64,000 bases of DNA from Lelliottia wanjuensis (GCF_030238365.1 NZ_JASSOT010000065.1:124001-188000); one strand, 5' to 3'; shown: positions 1-10,154, counted from the stretch's first letter. Notes: generated from the sequence alone by a model not told the origin. A program made the numbers and translations.

Positions 1-3
1 CAT
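1..3 (-). CDS. ltaE: Possible start codon of ltaE (threonine aldolase), cut by the window edge
   Basis: On the minus strand an ATG lies at positions 3-1, preceded by an AGGGAAA ribosome-binding-like sequence, directly downstream of poxB. In E. coli the gene after poxB on the same strand is ltaE, the low-specificity L-threonine aldolase. Only the start codon is inside the window, so the call rests on position alone. Confidence 0.35.
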
Positions 4-41
4 GGCATTTCCCTGTGTTTTAAAAGGCAATGCCGACTGTT

Positions 42-1760
42 TTACCTGAGCCAGTTGGTTTTTGCCAGTTCGATAACCTCGTCGCCGCGCCCGCTGATAA
101 TGGCGCGCAGCATATACAGGCTAAAGCCTTTCGCCTGCTCCAGTTTGATCTGCGGCGGAATGGCCAGCTCCTCTTTGGCGACTACCACGTCCACCAGCAC
201 CGGGCCGTCGATGGAGAAGACGCGCTGTAGCGCTTCGTCAACCTCAGACGCTTTTTCCACACGGATGCCGGTGATCCCGCAGGCTTCAGCGATCTTCGCG
301 AAGTTGGTGTCGTGGAGCTCGGTGCCGTCCGTCAGATAGCCCCCGGCTTTCATCTCCATCGCCACAAAACCTAACACGCTGTTGTTAAACACCACGATTT
401 TGAGCGGAAGTTTCATCTGCACCACCGACAGGAAATCGCCCATCAGCATGCTGAACCCACCGTCACCGCACATCGCCACCACCTGACGCTCCGGCGCGGT
501 GGCTTGCGCACCCAGCGCCTGCGGCATGGCGTTGGCCATCGAGCCGTGGTTGAAGGAGCCAATCAGGCGGCGTTTGCCGTTCATTTTCAGATAGCGTGCC
601 GCCCAGACGGTCGGCGTGCCGACATCGCAGGTAAAAATCGCGTCGTCGCTCGCAAAATGGCTGATCTGCTGCGCGAGATACTGCGGGTGAATGGCTTTTT
701 CGCTCGGTTTGGCGAGATCGTCCAGCCCTTTGCGCGCGTCTCGATAGTCGCTCAGCGCCTTGTCGAGGAACTTGCGATCGGTTTTCTCCTCCAGATGCGG
801 GAGCAGGGCGGCCAGCGTCGATTTGATATCCCCGATCAGCGCCATATCGACTTTGCTGTGCGCGCCGATGCTGCCGGGATTGATATCGATTTGGATGATT
901 TTGGCATCGTTTGGATAGAACGCGCGATAGGGGAACTGGGTGCCGAGCAACACCAGGGTGTCGGCGTTCATCATGGTGTGGAACCCGGACGAGAAGCCAA
1001 TCAGGCCTGTCATGCCGACATCGTAAGGGTTGTCGTATTCCACATGTTCTTTGCCGCGCAGGGCGTGAACAATCGGCGCTTTAATTTTTCCGGCAAATTC
1101 CACTAACTCTTTATGCGCCCCCGCACAGCCGCTGCCGCACAGCAGGGCGATATTGCTGGAGTAGCGCAGGAGTTGCGCGAGTTTTTTCAGCTCCTCTTCC
1201 GCCGGTGTGACGACCGGCTGCGGAGCCTGATACCAGTGGGTGCTGGCCCCTTCTGGCGCAGCTTTGAGCGCCACGTCGCCCGGCAGGACCACCACCGACA
1301 CGCCGCGGTTGAGGATCGCTTTGCGCATGGCGATCGCCATCACCTGCGGGATTTGCTCCGGCGTGGAGACCAGTTCGCAGTAGTGGCTACATTCACGGAA
1401 CAGCTCCTGGGGATGCGTCTCCTGAAAATAGCCGCTGCCGATTTCGCTCGACGGAATATGCGCCGCAATCGCCAGCACCGGAACGTGGTTGCGATGGCAG
1501 TCGAAGAGACCGTTAATCAGATGCAGGTTGCCCGGCCCGCACGATCCTGCGCACACCGCCAGCTCGCCTGTCAGCTGCGCTTCTGCGCCTGCGGCAAAGG
1601 CCGCCACCTCTTCGTGACGGGTCGGCATCCAGTCGATGGTGCCCATTCGGTTGAGGCTGTCGCTTAAGCCGTTGAGGGAATCGCCGGTGACGCCCCAGAT
1701 GCGTTTGACGCCCGCCTGTTCCAGGGTTTTTGCTACGTAGGCCGCTACGGTCTGTTTCAT
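42..1760 (-). CDS. poxB: Pyruvate dehydrogenase (quinone), pyruvate oxidase PoxB
   Basis: This 572-aa protein is the length of E. coli PoxB, a peripheral membrane flavoenzyme that decarboxylates pyruvate to acetate and CO2 and passes electrons to ubiquinone. The N-terminal thiamine-diphosphate domain begins [20 protein letters not shown]. The C-terminal half carries the TPP/Mg motif [12 protein letters not shown] followed by the NN that closes it. The last ~25 residues ([17 protein letters not shown]) match the lipid-activated membrane-binding tail. In E. coli poxB is a stationary-phase, RpoS-dependent gene; I did not identify its promoter here. A DoxX-like gene diverges upstream. Confidence 0.96.
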   Translation of the reverse strand: MKQTVAAYVAKTLEQAGVKRIWGVTGDSLNGLSDSLNRMGTIDWMPTRHEEVAAFAAGAEAQLTGELAVCAGSCGPGNLHLINGLFDCHRNHVPVLAIAAHIPSSEIGSGYFQETHPQELFRECSHYCELVSTPEQIPQVMAIAMRKAILNRGVSVVVLPGDVALKAAPEGASTHWYQAPQPVVTPAEEELKKLAQLLRYSSNIALLCGSGCAGAHKELVEFAGKIKAPIVHALRGKEHVEYDNPYDVGMTGLIGFSSGFHTMMNADTLVLLGTQFPYRAFYPNDAKIIQIDINPGSIGAHSKVDMALIGDIKSTLAALLPHLEEKTDRKFLDKALSDYRDARKGLDDLAKPSEKAIHPQYLAQQISHFASDDAIFTCDVGTPTVWAARYLKMNGKRRLIGSFNHGSMANAMPQALGAQATAPERQVVAMCGDGGFSMLMGDFLSVVQMKLPLKIVVFNNSVLGFVAMEMKAGGYLTDGTELHDTNFAKIAEACGITGIRVEKASEVDEALQRVFSIDGPVLVDVVVAKEELAIPPQIKLEQAKGFSLYMLRAIISGRGDEVIELAKTNWLR

Positions 1761-1912
1761 GGTTGTCCTTCTCCGTTTTGTGATAACGCTTACAAGCTTA
1801 GAAGAAACTGAGCGTTATGCCCGTTTAATGCCCCCGATTAATAGTGACTTTCTTTGTGCAACATTTCGTCATATTCTGCTGGGACACAGGGTGAAAACAG
1901 GAATCATTTCAG

Positions 1913-2347
1913 ATGGTTAAATCATTGTTAATTGCTGTTAATAGAACGCTAACGCACGACGATTTTGGCAAGCTGTTATTACGTCTGGCGGTCGGCGGGC
2001 TGATGCTGTTTCACGGTCTGCACAAGCTGTTTGGCGGCGTGGGCTTTATCAGCGGCATGCTGGTGGCAAAAGGGCTGCCGGGGTTTATTGCCTATGGCGT
2101 GTTGATTGGTGAAGTAGTGGCACCGGTTCTGATTGTGCTGGGGATCCTGACGCGTCCGGCGGCGCTGGTGCTGGCGTTTACCATGATCGTCGCGTGGCTG
2201 ATGGTCGGCACCGGCAAAACTTTCGCGCTGGATGCGGTTGGGGCCTGGGCGATTGAAAGCCTGGTCTATTTCTTCATCGGCGCGCTGGCCGTGGCGTTTA
2301 TGGGGGCAGGGCGGTATGCGCTGGCGCGGGATCCGGCGTGGCGGTGA
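1913..2347 (+). CDS. DoxX family inner-membrane protein
   Basis: The 144-aa product is hydrophobic with about four membrane segments (roughly residues 20-45, 55-75, 80-100 and 112-135). It carries the DoxX-type signature LLRLAVGGLMLFHGLHKLFGG near the N-terminus. DoxX proteins are small membrane proteins, some linked to redox or sulfur metabolism; the role of this one is not known. It is divergent from poxB (152-bp gap) and convergent with hcr, separated from hcr by REP palindromes. E. coli K-12 has no gene at this position between poxB and hcr, so it is accessory relative to that genome. The ATG is preceded by a weak ribosome-binding site. Confidence 0.85.
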   Translation: MVKSLLIAVNRTLTHDDFGKLLLRLAVGGLMLFHGLHKLFGGVGFISGMLVAKGLPGFIAYGVLIGEVVAPVLIVLGILTRPAALVLAFTMIVAWLMVGTGKTFALDAVGAWAIESLVYFFIGALAVAFMGAGRYALARDPAWR

Positions 2348-2357
2348 GATAAATAAA

Positions 2358-2435
2358 GCCGGGTGGTGGCTACGCCTTACCCGGCCTACAGGTGTATAAG
2401 ATATCGTAGGCCCGGTAAGCGCAGCGCCACCGGGC
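2358..2435. repeat. REP/BIME palindrome pair
   Basis: Two inverted REP units lie between the DoxX-like gene and hcr. One has GCCGGGTGGTGGC at its start and ACCCGGCCTAC at its end (2358-2389). The opposing unit is at 2406-2435 (GTAGGCCCGG ... CCACCGGGC). They sit between two convergent genes, the usual REP location, and may stabilise mRNA ends. Confidence 0.85.
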
Positions 2436-2450
2436 ACAACACGCACAAAT

Positions 2451-3419
2451 TTATGCCAGAACCAAATCACCCTGCGGATGGCAGGAGCACGCCAGCACGT
2501 AACCCTCGGCAATTTCCGCGTCCGTCAGCGTCATGGTGCTGCTGACAGAATACTCACCTGAAACCACTTTCGTTTTACAACACCCGCACACGCCCGCGCG
2601 ACAGGCGGCGACCACCGGAACCTTGTTGCTTTCCAGCGCTTCCAGCAGCGTGGTGCCAACGCGCCCGAAGAAGGTCTGGGCTGGCTGCAGTTTGGTGAAT
2701 TTCACCCCGCTGGTAGCCGCATCGGCGACGGGCGTAAAGAACTGCTCCTTGAAGAAGCGAGTCACGCCGAGCGCTTTCACCTCTTTCTCCACGATCTCCA
2801 TATAGGGCGCGGGGCCGCAGGTCATCACGGTGCGTGAGGCGATATCCGGCACGCTTTGCAGCAGTTCGCGGCTCAGACGACCCGCGACAAAACCATGGGT
2901 GGCGTTGTTTTCTGCCACCAGCGTCACCGGATAATTGCGCCACTCGTCGGCGAAAATCACATCCTCCGGCGAGCGCACGCTGAAGATCACCTGCACGTCG
3001 GCCTGCGGACGGTTTTTCGCCAGCCAGCGACGCATCGACATCACTGGCGTCACGCCGCAGCCTGCCGCCAGCATCAGGAATTTATCGTCGGCTTTGTCGT
3101 CGCAGACGAAATCCCCCTGCGCGTCGGAGAGCCACAGATAATCCCCGCGCTTCACTTCGTTGGTCAGCCATTGGGAACCGGCACCGTCGTCGATCCGCCG
3201 CACGGTGAGCGTGATGTACTCACTCACCCCCGGCGTTGAGGAGATCGTATAGGCGCGCAGAGTATCCGCCGAGTTGCGGACACTCACCAGCGCATACTGA
3301 CCGGCGCGATACGGGTAAAAATCATGGCACAGCAGCGACAGCGTCCACACATCCGGCGTTTCCTGATGGATGTGATGAACCTGCATCCGCCACGGGCATT
3401 GTGAGGTTGGCATCGTCAT
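2451..3419 (-). CDS. hcr: NADH oxidoreductase Hcr (HCP reductase)
   Basis: The 322-aa protein is the partner reductase of Hcp, moving electrons from NADH through FAD and a [2Fe-2S] centre. An N-terminal FAD domain has the RAYTIS motif (about residue 54). The NAD-binding domain has LAAGCGVTPVMSMRRWL. The C-terminal plant-type ferredoxin domain has CRAGVCGCCKTKV and a final CSC, supplying the four cluster cysteines. It follows hcp by 10 bp on the same strand, so the two form one operon. Its 3' end converges with the DoxX-like gene. Confidence 0.95.
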   Translation of the reverse strand: MTMPTSQCPWRMQVHHIHQETPDVWTLSLLCHDFYPYRAGQYALVSVRNSADTLRAYTISSTPGVSEYITLTVRRIDDGAGSQWLTNEVKRGDYLWLSDAQGDFVCDDKADDKFLMLAAGCGVTPVMSMRRWLAKNRPQADVQVIFSVRSPEDVIFADEWRNYPVTLVAENNATHGFVAGRLSRELLQSVPDIASRTVMTCGPAPYMEIVEKEVKALGVTRFFKEQFFTPVADAATSGVKFTKLQPAQTFFGRVGTTLLEALESNKVPVVAACRAGVCGCCKTKVVSGEYSVSSTMTLTDAEIAEGYVLACSCHPQGDLVLA

Positions 3420-3429
3420 GAAAAACTCC

Positions 3430-5082
3430 TTACGCGCTCAGCAGTTGCTGCATGTCTTCTTCAACGGTGGTCACAGAACGCAGACCAAATTTCTCGTTCA
3501 GTACCGCCAGCAGATCCGGGGTCAGGAAACCTGGCGCCGTCGGGCCCGTCACGATGTTGGTCACGCCGAGCGACAGCAGGGTCAGCAGGATCACGATCGC
3601 TTTCTGCTCGAACCACGAAAGCACCAGCGACAGCGGCAGATCGTTCACGCCGCAGCCCAGCTTCTCGGCCAGCGTCACCGCCAGAATGATCGCCGAGTAG
3701 GCGTCGTTACACTGACCGGCATCGATCAGACGCGGCAGGCCTTCGATATCGCCGAAGTCCAGTTTGTTGAAACGATATTTGCCGCACGCCAGGGTCAGGA
3801 TCAGGCAGTCCTGCGGAACGTTGGTCGCAAAATCGGTGAAATAGTTGCGTTCCCCGCGTGCGCCGTCGCAGCCGCCGACCAGGAAGATGTGGCGCAGTTT
3901 TTCGCGGCTCACCAGGTCGATCAGCGAATCCGCCGCACCGAGCAGGGTTTCACGGCCAAAGCCGACGGTGATCAGGTGTTCGATTTCGCTGAACGGGAAG
4001 CCCGCCATTTGCTGCGCCTGGGTGATCACTGGACCGAAATCATCGCCCTCGAGGTGACTCACGCCCGGCCAGCCGACGATGCTGCGGGTCCAGATGCGAT
4101 CGTCATAGGAGCCGACGGTCGGATCGATGATGCAGTTGGAGGTCATGACGATTGGGCCAGGGAAACGGGCGAACTCCACCTGCTGGTTCTGCCAGCCGCT
4201 GCCGTAGTTCCCGACCAGATGTTTGAATTTACGCAGCTCCGGGTAGCCGTGGGCAGGCAGCATTTCGCCGTGGGTGTAAACGTTCACGCCCGTGCCTTCG
4301 GTCTGTTGTAGCAGATTGTAGAGATCTTTCAGGTCGTGACCGGAAATCAGAATACATTTCCCGGCGGTGGCTTTGACGTTGACCTGAGTGGGGGTCGGGT
4401 GACCGTAGGTGCTGGTTTCGCCCGCGTCCAGAATGCTCATCACTTTGAAGTTCATCTGGCCGATTTCCATAGAGCACTCCAGCAGAGCGTTCATATCGGA
4501 AGGCCAGGTGCCGAGCCACGCCATGATTTTGTGGTACTGGGCGTAGATATCGTTGTCGTACTGGCCGAGAACGTGGGCGTGTTCCATGTAGGCCGCCGCC
4601 CCTTTCAGACCGTACAGGCACAGCAGACGCAGGCCGAGAATGTTCTCGCCAATCGCCGCTTTGTCTTTATTCGGGGTGAATTCCGCCGCCTGACGCTGCA
4701 GATCGCCTAGATCGTCGCTGACCAGTTGCAGGCCGGCCATTGGGTTGTCGACCGCAGCGCTGGCGTCGGCTTGCAGGCTTTGCGCTTTCAGCGCTTCGCG
4801 CAGGGCGATGGCTTCACGCGCGTAGCCCACGATACGTGGCGAATCGAAGTTGACGTTAGTCAGCGTCGAGAAGAAGGCGCGCGGGGCGAAGTTGTCGATG
4901 TAGTGGTCGACAATGCCGTATTCACGCGCTTTAGCCGCCCAGGCGGAGAGGCCTTGCAGGGCGGCAATCAGCAGATCTTGCAGGTCAGACGTTTCGGCGG
5001 TTTTCCCGCACATGCCCTGCGCGTAGGAGCAGCCGTTGCCGGCTGGGGTACGGATGGTTTGTTCACATTGCACACAAAACAT
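3430..5082 (-). CDS. hcp: Hydroxylamine reductase / hybrid-cluster protein Hcp
   Basis: I take the ATG at 5082, giving 550 aa starting MFCVQCEQT and equal to E. coli Hcp. A GTG two codons upstream also exists, but the ATG has AGGTG at good spacing. The N-terminal cysteines ([16 protein letters not shown]) bind the cubane cluster. C-terminal cysteines ([20 protein letters not shown]) and EQKAI belong to the hybrid Fe-S-O cluster site. Hcp is a high-affinity nitric oxide reductase and protein S-nitrosylase of the anaerobic cytoplasm. Candidate NsrR and FNR operators lie in its upstream region, as expected for this gene. Confidence 0.95.
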   Translation of the reverse strand: MFCVQCEQTIRTPAGNGCSYAQGMCGKTAETSDLQDLLIAALQGLSAWAAKAREYGIVDHYIDNFAPRAFFSTLTNVNFDSPRIVGYAREAIALREALKAQSLQADASAAVDNPMAGLQLVSDDLGDLQRQAAEFTPNKDKAAIGENILGLRLLCLYGLKGAAAYMEHAHVLGQYDNDIYAQYHKIMAWLGTWPSDMNALLECSMEIGQMNFKVMSILDAGETSTYGHPTPTQVNVKATAGKCILISGHDLKDLYNLLQQTEGTGVNVYTHGEMLPAHGYPELRKFKHLVGNYGSGWQNQQVEFARFPGPIVMTSNCIIDPTVGSYDDRIWTRSIVGWPGVSHLEGDDFGPVITQAQQMAGFPFSEIEHLITVGFGRETLLGAADSLIDLVSREKLRHIFLVGGCDGARGERNYFTDFATNVPQDCLILTLACGKYRFNKLDFGDIEGLPRLIDAGQCNDAYSAIILAVTLAEKLGCGVNDLPLSLVLSWFEQKAIVILLTLLSLGVTNIVTGPTAPGFLTPDLLAVLNEKFGLRSVTTVEEDMQQLLSA

Positions 5083-5096
5083 AATCACACCTGTTA

Positions 5097-5119
5097 AAGT
5101 TATATTTGATATACATGTT
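5097..5119 (-). promoter_or_regulatory. Candidate NsrR operator upstream of hcp
   Basis: Read towards hcp this is an 11-1-11 inverted repeat, AACATGTATAT / AAATATAACTT. It is close to the 11-bp NsrR half-site AAGATGYATTT (about 9 and 8 matches of 11). It starts 15 bp upstream of the chosen hcp start. NsrR represses hcp-hcr in E. coli and is relieved by NO. The assignment is by consensus only. Confidence 0.5.
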
Positions 5120-5178
5120 TAAGGTTATGCCTGTGGTCGGACGGAGAAAAGGTCTTTCTGCTACAAAGTAAAGGGAGA

Positions 5179-5192
5179 TTGATTTAACGCAA
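5179..5192 (-). promoter_or_regulatory. Candidate FNR box upstream of hcp
   Basis: On the coding strand of hcp the sequence is TTGCG-TTAA-ATCAA, matching 8 of 10 specified bases of TTGAT-N4-ATCAA. It is about 97 bp upstream of the start codon. FNR activates hcp anaerobically in E. coli, which fits, but the site is inferred from consensus alone. Confidence 0.4.
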
Positions 5193-5225
5193 TTTTGGCG
5201 GCAGAGACCTACCGCCAGAGAGGTA

Positions 5226-6125
5226 TTATGCGGAGAAGAGCGCCATCAGAATCGGTACCAGCAGGCTCAGGATAAAGCCGTGAACGATGGCCGCCGGGAC
5301 CAGCTCCAGGCCGCCGGAGCGCTGCAGGACGGGCAGAGTAAAGTCCATCGAGGTCGCACCGCACAGGCCGAGCGCCGTAGAGCGGCTTTTACGCACCAGG
5401 CCAGGAATGAGCATGATGGCGATAAGCTCCCGACCCAGATCGTTAAAGAATGAGGCGCTGCCAATCACCGGGCCAAAGGATTCCGTCATCAGAATACCGG
5501 ACAGAGAATACCAGCCAAAACCGGAGGCCATCGCCAGCCCGGTTTTCAGCGGCAGATCGAGAATAAAGGCATTAATGACGCCGCCGACAAGCGAGCTGCC
5601 GACGACCACGACCGCAACGATCATTCCGCGTCGATTAAGCACGATCTGTTTTAGCGTCATGCCGTTATTGCGTAACTGAATGCCGATCAGGAATAAAAGG
5701 AAAATCAGGGTATATTCGCTGGCTTCGGTGGCGTGTTGTAAAAAGGCTAATCCGGTCAGGCCAAGCAAAAAACCGAGAACGACCACGCCGCATAATTTTA
5801 ATGATTCCAGCGCCATCGCAATTCGCGAGGGTAATTTTTCCTGCTGGTGGTGATTAATCCATGGCAGCGAGCGCTCAAGCCAGAATAGCGCGGCAATATT
5901 GCATGCCAGAATAACCACAATCGTCACAACAGAATAATGGAGAATAGAGAGTAAATTGGCGGCCAGGTTATCCAGGAACGCAAGGCTTATTCCCATGAAA
6001 AACAGGATGACGTAGACAATCCAGCTGAGAAAGCGATTAATGAGTTTTAATGCCGACTCATGACGAAGGGGAATAAGGTAGCCCACTACCAGCGGCAGCA
6101 GAATGATTAAGAGTCCTGAAAACAT
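5226..6125 (-). CDS. lysO: L-lysine exporter LysO
   Basis: The ATG at 6125 gives 299 aa starting MFSGLLIILLPLVVGYLIPL, the length of E. coli LysO (YbjE), with AAGGAC about 10 bp upstream. An upstream in-frame start would add 15 polar residues absent from the orthologue. The protein is highly hydrophobic with about eight or more membrane segments. LysO exports L-lysine and toxic analogues such as thialysine. E. coli lysO is ArgP-controlled; I did not find a diagnostic operator or a lysine riboswitch here. Confidence 0.93.
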   Translation of the reverse strand: MFSGLLIILLPLVVGYLIPLRHESALKLINRFLSWIVYVILFFMGISLAFLDNLAANLLSILHYSVVTIVVILACNIAALFWLERSLPWINHHQQEKLPSRIAMALESLKLCGVVVLGFLLGLTGLAFLQHATEASEYTLIFLLFLIGIQLRNNGMTLKQIVLNRRGMIVAVVVVGSSLVGGVINAFILDLPLKTGLAMASGFGWYSLSGILMTESFGPVIGSASFFNDLGRELIAIMLIPGLVRKSRSTALGLCGATSMDFTLPVLQRSGGLELVPAAIVHGFILSLLVPILMALFSA

Positions 6126-6209
6126 GAACAGCCGGGTCCTTTTTGAATGTCCGAAGAGCGCCTGTGACACTACCCATTTTCGGCTGCGCAGTCAAAGTGC
6201 AAAAGAAAA

Positions 6210-6296
6210 GCCGGGTGGCGGCTACGCCTTACCCGGCCTACATTTTGCCTCGATCACGCTCTTGTAGGTCGGGTAAGGCGTAGCCGCCACCCGACA
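6210..6296. repeat. BIME: two opposed REP units
   Basis: REP units at 6210-6241 (GCCGGGTGGCGGC ... ACCCGGCCTAC) and 6264-6296 (GTAGGTCGGGTAAGGCG ... GCCACCCGAC) face each other across a 22-bp linker. They lie between the start of lysO and the end of aqpZ. Confidence 0.88.
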
Positions 6297-6315
6297 CCAC
6301 AGCGTACACAATCTA

Positions 6316-7011
6316 TCAGTCGCGTTTTTCCAGCAGCGTACGGTACAGCAGCCCGCCGAGGATACCGCCGACAATCGGCATCACCCAGAACAACCACAGC
6401 TGCTGCAGCGCCCAGCCACCCTGGAAGATCGCCACTGCGGTGCTGCGCGCAGGGTTCACGGAGGTGTTGGTCACGGGAATGCTGATCAGGTGAATCAGGG
6501 TCAGCGCCAGGCCGATCGCAATCGGTGCGAAACCGGCGGGAGCGTGTTTATCAGTGGCACCGTGGATCACCAGCAGGAAGCCTGCGGTCAATACAATTTC
6601 AATCACAATCGCAGAGAGCATAGAGAAGCCGCCCGGAGAGTGCTCGCCATAGCCGTTAGAGGCAAAGCCGCTGGCTGCTGCGTCGAAGCCCGCTTTACCG
6701 CTGGCTACCACGTACAGAACCGCTGCCGCAATAATGCCGCCAACCACCTGCGCAATAATATAGCCAATCACGTCTTTCGCCGGGAAACGACCGCCGGCCC
6801 ACAGACCTAATGTCACCGCCGGGTTAAAATGGCCGCCGGAAATATGACCGACAGCAAATGCCATCGTTAATACGGTTAAGCCAAAGGCTAATGCCACGCC
6901 CGCGAAACCAATACCTAATTCCGGGAATGCAGCTGCCAGAACGGCGCTACCGCAACCACCAAACACCAGCCAGAATGTACCAAAGCATTCTGCCGCTAAT
7001 TTTCTAAACAT
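6316..7011 (-). CDS. aqpZ: Aquaporin Z, water channel
   Basis: The start at 7011 gives 231 aa beginning [19 protein letters not shown], identical in length to E. coli AqpZ. Six membrane helices are evident. The two pore NPA motifs are HFNPAVTLG (near residue 62) and [10 protein letters not shown] (near residue 185). The selectivity-filter arginine follows the second NPA. The protein carries rapid water flux across the inner membrane. Longer in-frame starts would add an arginine-rich segment not seen in the family and are rejected. Confidence 0.96.
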   Translation of the reverse strand: MFRKLAAECFGTFWLVFGGCGSAVLAAAFPELGIGFAGVALAFGLTVLTMAFAVGHISGGHFNPAVTLGLWAGGRFPAKDVIGYIIAQVVGGIIAAAVLYVVASGKAGFDAAASGFASNGYGEHSPGGFSMLSAIVIEIVLTAGFLLVIHGATDKHAPAGFAPIAIGLALTLIHLISIPVTNTSVNPARSTAVAIFQGGWALQQLWLFWVMPIVGGILGGLLYRTLLEKRD

Positions 7012-7383
7012 AACCACCTCGTTAATTTCCGCGCGCTGTCCTGCGCGCGGGCTACTAAATCGCCTAAAGGGATGACGACTCAAAGAGCCATTATTTTAAA
7101 AACCAACAACACCCCTTCGCCAGTTAAATAAATCTGCTTAATTTGATTTATGGCAATGTGATGTTAATCCTTGTTCGAACTGGATGGATTTAAAGCATAG
7201 TCCAATTCGGAATGCGAAGTATCTTATGCGGACTAATATGTTTCAAACGAAAGTCGAGAAGCAAATTCTGATTTTTACCGCCAGCCCCGACATATTCGGT
7301 AAAGGTTAATGTGTCCTGTCGCCACACCTCCCGCTATACTGCTGATAACTTGAAGGAAAAAGTGAGCGTTTCAAGGGGGATGT
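7012..7383. promoter_or_regulatory. Divergent intergenic region aqpZ / ybjD
   Basis: This 372-bp stretch separates divergent aqpZ and ybjD and must hold both promoters. It is AT-rich around 7090-7260. I see no repeat, tRNA or convincing operator. AAGGGGG just upstream of 7384 is the ybjD ribosome-binding site. Confidence 0.5.
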
Positions 7384-9042
7384 ATGTTTCTCGAACGTGT
7401 GGAGATCGTCGGGTTTCGCGGCATTAATCGCATATCGCTGATGCTGGAACAGAACAACGTGCTGATCGGCGAAAACGCCTGGGGTAAATCCAGCCTGCTG
7501 GATGCCTTAACCCTGCTGCTTTCGCCAGGCGCTGAGCTTTACAGCTTCGTTCGGGAGGACTTTTGGTTTCCGCCGGGGGATATTCTCGGGCGCGAGCACC
7601 ACCTGCATATCGTTCTGACCTTTCGCGAGCTTGAACCTGGCCGTCATCGCGTGCGTCGTTATCGACCGCTTTCCCCCTGCTGGACGCCCTCGGATGATGG
7701 CTATCAGCGCATTTTTTACCGTCTGGAAGGCGAGCTGGCGGAAGACAACAGCGTCCTGACCCTGCGCGGGTTTATGGATGCCCGCGGGCAGCCGATTATT
7801 CTCGATGACATCGACGCCCTGGCCGGACACCTTGTGCGCCTGATGCCGGTGCTGCGCCTGCGGGATGCGCGCTTTATGCGCCGGATCCGCAACGGGGCGG
7901 TGCCGAATCTGCCTGAAGTGGAAGTCACCGCCCGCGAGCTGGATTATCTGGCGCGCGAACTGGTGGCGCGCCCGCAAAATCTGACCGACGGGCAGATTCG
8001 CCAGGGACTGTCGGCGATGGTTCAGCTGCTGGAGCACTACTTTTCCGAGCAGGGCACCTCACAAACTCACAACCGCCTGATGCGCCGTCGTTCCCACGAC
8101 GAGCAGCGCAGCTGGCGCTATCTGGATATCATCAACCGCATGATCGACCGGCCCGGCGGGCGGGCGCATCGGGTGATCCTGCTGGGCCTGTTCTCCACGC
8201 TGCTGCAGGCGAAAGGCTCGGTGCGCCTGGACCGCGACGCGCGTCCGCTGCTGCTGGTGGAAGACCCGGAGACGCGGCTGCATCCCATCATGCTCTCTGT
8301 TGCGTGGCACCTTCTGAATCTCTTACCGCTCCAGCGCATTACCACCACCAATTCCGGCGAACTGCTCTCCCTTACGCCGGTGGAACATGTCTGCCGTCTG
8401 GTGCGCGAATCGTCCCGCGTTACCGCGTTTCGTCTTGGACTGGGGGGATTAAGCCCGGAAGACGGTCGGCGGATCGCGTTTCACATCCGCTTTAACCGCG
8501 CATCGTCGCTGTTTGCCCGCTGCTGGCTGCTGGTCGAAGGGGAGACGGAAACCTGGGTGATTAACGAACTGGCGCGCCAGTGCGGCCACCATTTCGACGC
8601 TGAAGGGATCAAAGTCATTGAGTTTGCCCAGTCGGGATTAAAACCGCTGATCAAATTCGCCCGCCGGATGGGCATCGAGTGGCATGTGCTGGTGGATGGC
8701 GACGAGGCCGGGAAAAAATACGCCAGCACCGTGCGCGGTTTGCTGAACAACAACCGGGAAGAGGAGCGCGAGCACCTCACGGAATTACCGGCGATGGATA
8801 TGGAACACTTTATGTATCGCCAGGGATTCAGCGATGTCTTTCATCGCGTCGCCATGATTTCGCCGGACGTGCCGATGAATATGCGACGGGTCATCGCCAA
8901 AGCGATTCATCGTTCATCGAAGCCGGATCTGGCCATTGAAGTGGCGGCGGAAGCGGGAAGAAGAGGGGTGGACGCGGTGCCGACGTTGCTGCGCAAAATG
9001 TTCTCCCGCGTGCTGTGGCTGGCACGCGGGAAAGCCGATTAG
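7384..9042 (+). CDS. ybjD: OLD-family ATP-dependent nuclease-like protein YbjD
   Basis: The 552-aa protein has an N-terminal SMC/RecF-like ATPase with Walker A GENAWGKSS (about residues 29-37) and Walker B-like LLLVEDPETRLHP (near 290). The C-terminal Toprim domain has LLVEGETETWVINELA and HVLVDGDEAGKKY, which supply the metal-binding acidic residues. That is the architecture of overcoming-lysogenization-defect (OLD) proteins. Phage P2 Old is an exonuclease, and relatives act in DNA repair or phage defence. The specific role of chromosomal YbjD is not established. It is a core gene in enterics, and its stop codon overlaps the convergent ybjX stop by 4 bp. Confidence 0.9.
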   Translation: MFLERVEIVGFRGINRISLMLEQNNVLIGENAWGKSSLLDALTLLLSPGAELYSFVREDFWFPPGDILGREHHLHIVLTFRELEPGRHRVRRYRPLSPCWTPSDDGYQRIFYRLEGELAEDNSVLTLRGFMDARGQPIILDDIDALAGHLVRLMPVLRLRDARFMRRIRNGAVPNLPEVEVTARELDYLARELVARPQNLTDGQIRQGLSAMVQLLEHYFSEQGTSQTHNRLMRRRSHDEQRSWRYLDIINRMIDRPGGRAHRVILLGLFSTLLQAKGSVRLDRDARPLLLVEDPETRLHPIMLSVAWHLLNLLPLQRITTTNSGELLSLTPVEHVCRLVRESSRVTAFRLGLGGLSPEDGRRIAFHIRFNRASSLFARCWLLVEGETETWVINELARQCGHHFDAEGIKVIEFAQSGLKPLIKFARRMGIEWHVLVDGDEAGKKYASTVRGLLNNNREEEREHLTELPAMDMEHFMYRQGFSDVFHRVAMISPDVPMNMRRVIAKAIHRSSKPDLAIEVAAEAGRRGVDAVPTLLRKMFSRVLWLARGKAD

Positions 9043-9995
9043 CTGCGGGCTGCCTGATTGACCTGAGCGATCAGGCTGTCCAGCAGTTCGTAGCGGCGGC
9101 GGTATTCGGAGCGTTTCTTGCTCGCGATCTCTTCCATTGGTTTACGCGCCATCGCCAGCGGCAGCTGGAAGTGGCCGCTCTTCTGCGCTTCGCCACCTAA
9201 CGAGAGCCAGAAGCTGTCGTAATCCGCCAGCAGTTTGCCCTCTTTTTTCTTGCGGTAGCGCCAGCTGCGATAGATATGCGTATGGTTGCTGACCGCCATA
9301 ATTTGCTCGACCGGGAACGCCGCGCCCAGCGTCATCGCCGCTTCCACCAGCAGACGTTTCGGGAACAGACCGTGGCAGGCTTTGGTAGCGCCCTGGATCA
9401 GTTCGTGAGGCACAAAAGACTTCGCCCCTTGCAGGCCACCGATAAACAGGGTGGTTTTCCCGTCGCGCTGACAGAGCGTAAACGTCATCTCAGCCAGCAC
9501 CGTATTCTGGTGATCGCAAAACGCCAGCGTCGCTTCGCCCTCTTTATCGAGGAATGCGTCGGCGCACAGACGGATCCTAAACTGCTGTTCGTCTTTGCCG
9601 GTCAGCGTCAACAAGGTGACACCTTGTTTTGATAAATAGCCGTTCATCAGCGCTGCCGGAAGGGTTTTGCTCATGGTCTGGTAGTGCCAGTTCAGCGCCT
9701 CGAGGGCTTTCTGACGGCTCATGTCTACCGAAAGCCAGGGACGATGCAGACGGCACGGCAGCCCTGGCTGCACTTTCAACATTTGCATTAACCGCGGCTG
9801 TTTTGCCAGGCTTGCCAGCAGGCGCGCGGTGCTGAACGGTGCCGCAAGTGTACGCAGCATGAATTTACGCCGATAAGCGGGGTTTTGCCACGCAAGCCCT
9901 GGCGTTAATTCGCCGGATGCAAGGCTCTGGAAAAGCTGCCAGCCCGATTTTGGCTGAGAACGTTGGGAAGAAGGTATATCGGCGATGGAAGACAT
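9039..9995 (-). CDS. ybjX: VirK/YbjX family protein (DUF535)
   Basis: The 318-aa protein belongs to the VirK/YbjX family (DUF535), recognised from its central region (PGLPCRLHRPWLS; HYQTMSKTLP; VGG-like IGGLQGAKSF) and its syntenic place before macA. Members contribute to resistance to cationic peptides and to virulence in Shigella and Salmonella, and in E. coli ybjX is PhoPQ-linked. The biochemical activity is unknown. No signal peptide is seen. It is convergent with ybjD with a 4-bp overlap. Confidence 0.88.
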   Translation of the reverse strand: MSSIADIPSSQRSQPKSGWQLFQSLASGELTPGLAWQNPAYRRKFMLRTLAAPFSTARLLASLAKQPRLMQMLKVQPGLPCRLHRPWLSVDMSRQKALEALNWHYQTMSKTLPAALMNGYLSKQGVTLLTLTGKDEQQFRIRLCADAFLDKEGEATLAFCDHQNTVLAEMTFTLCQRDGKTTLFIGGLQGAKSFVPHELIQGATKACHGLFPKRLLVEAAMTLGAAFPVEQIMAVSNHTHIYRSWRYRKKKEGKLLADYDSFWLSLGGEAQKSGHFQLPLAMARKPMEEIASKKRSEYRRRYELLDSLIAQVNQAARS

Positions 9996-10154
9996 GATTA
10001 TTCCTGGCTTCTGGATGAGATCGCTATTTCAGCAGGGGTTTAATCAACATCTCGTCAACAAACGGGTTGAGAGACAAAAAACGGGGGTTTCGTTGAGGAA
10101 CAGTTTAGTTAGAATCAACGTTTATAATTGCCAGAACATTTATTTGGAACATTT

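Noticed and set aside
5226..6125. Lysine riboswitch controlling lysO
   Set aside because: The space upstream of the chosen start is too short and lacks L-box features; it contains REP units instead.
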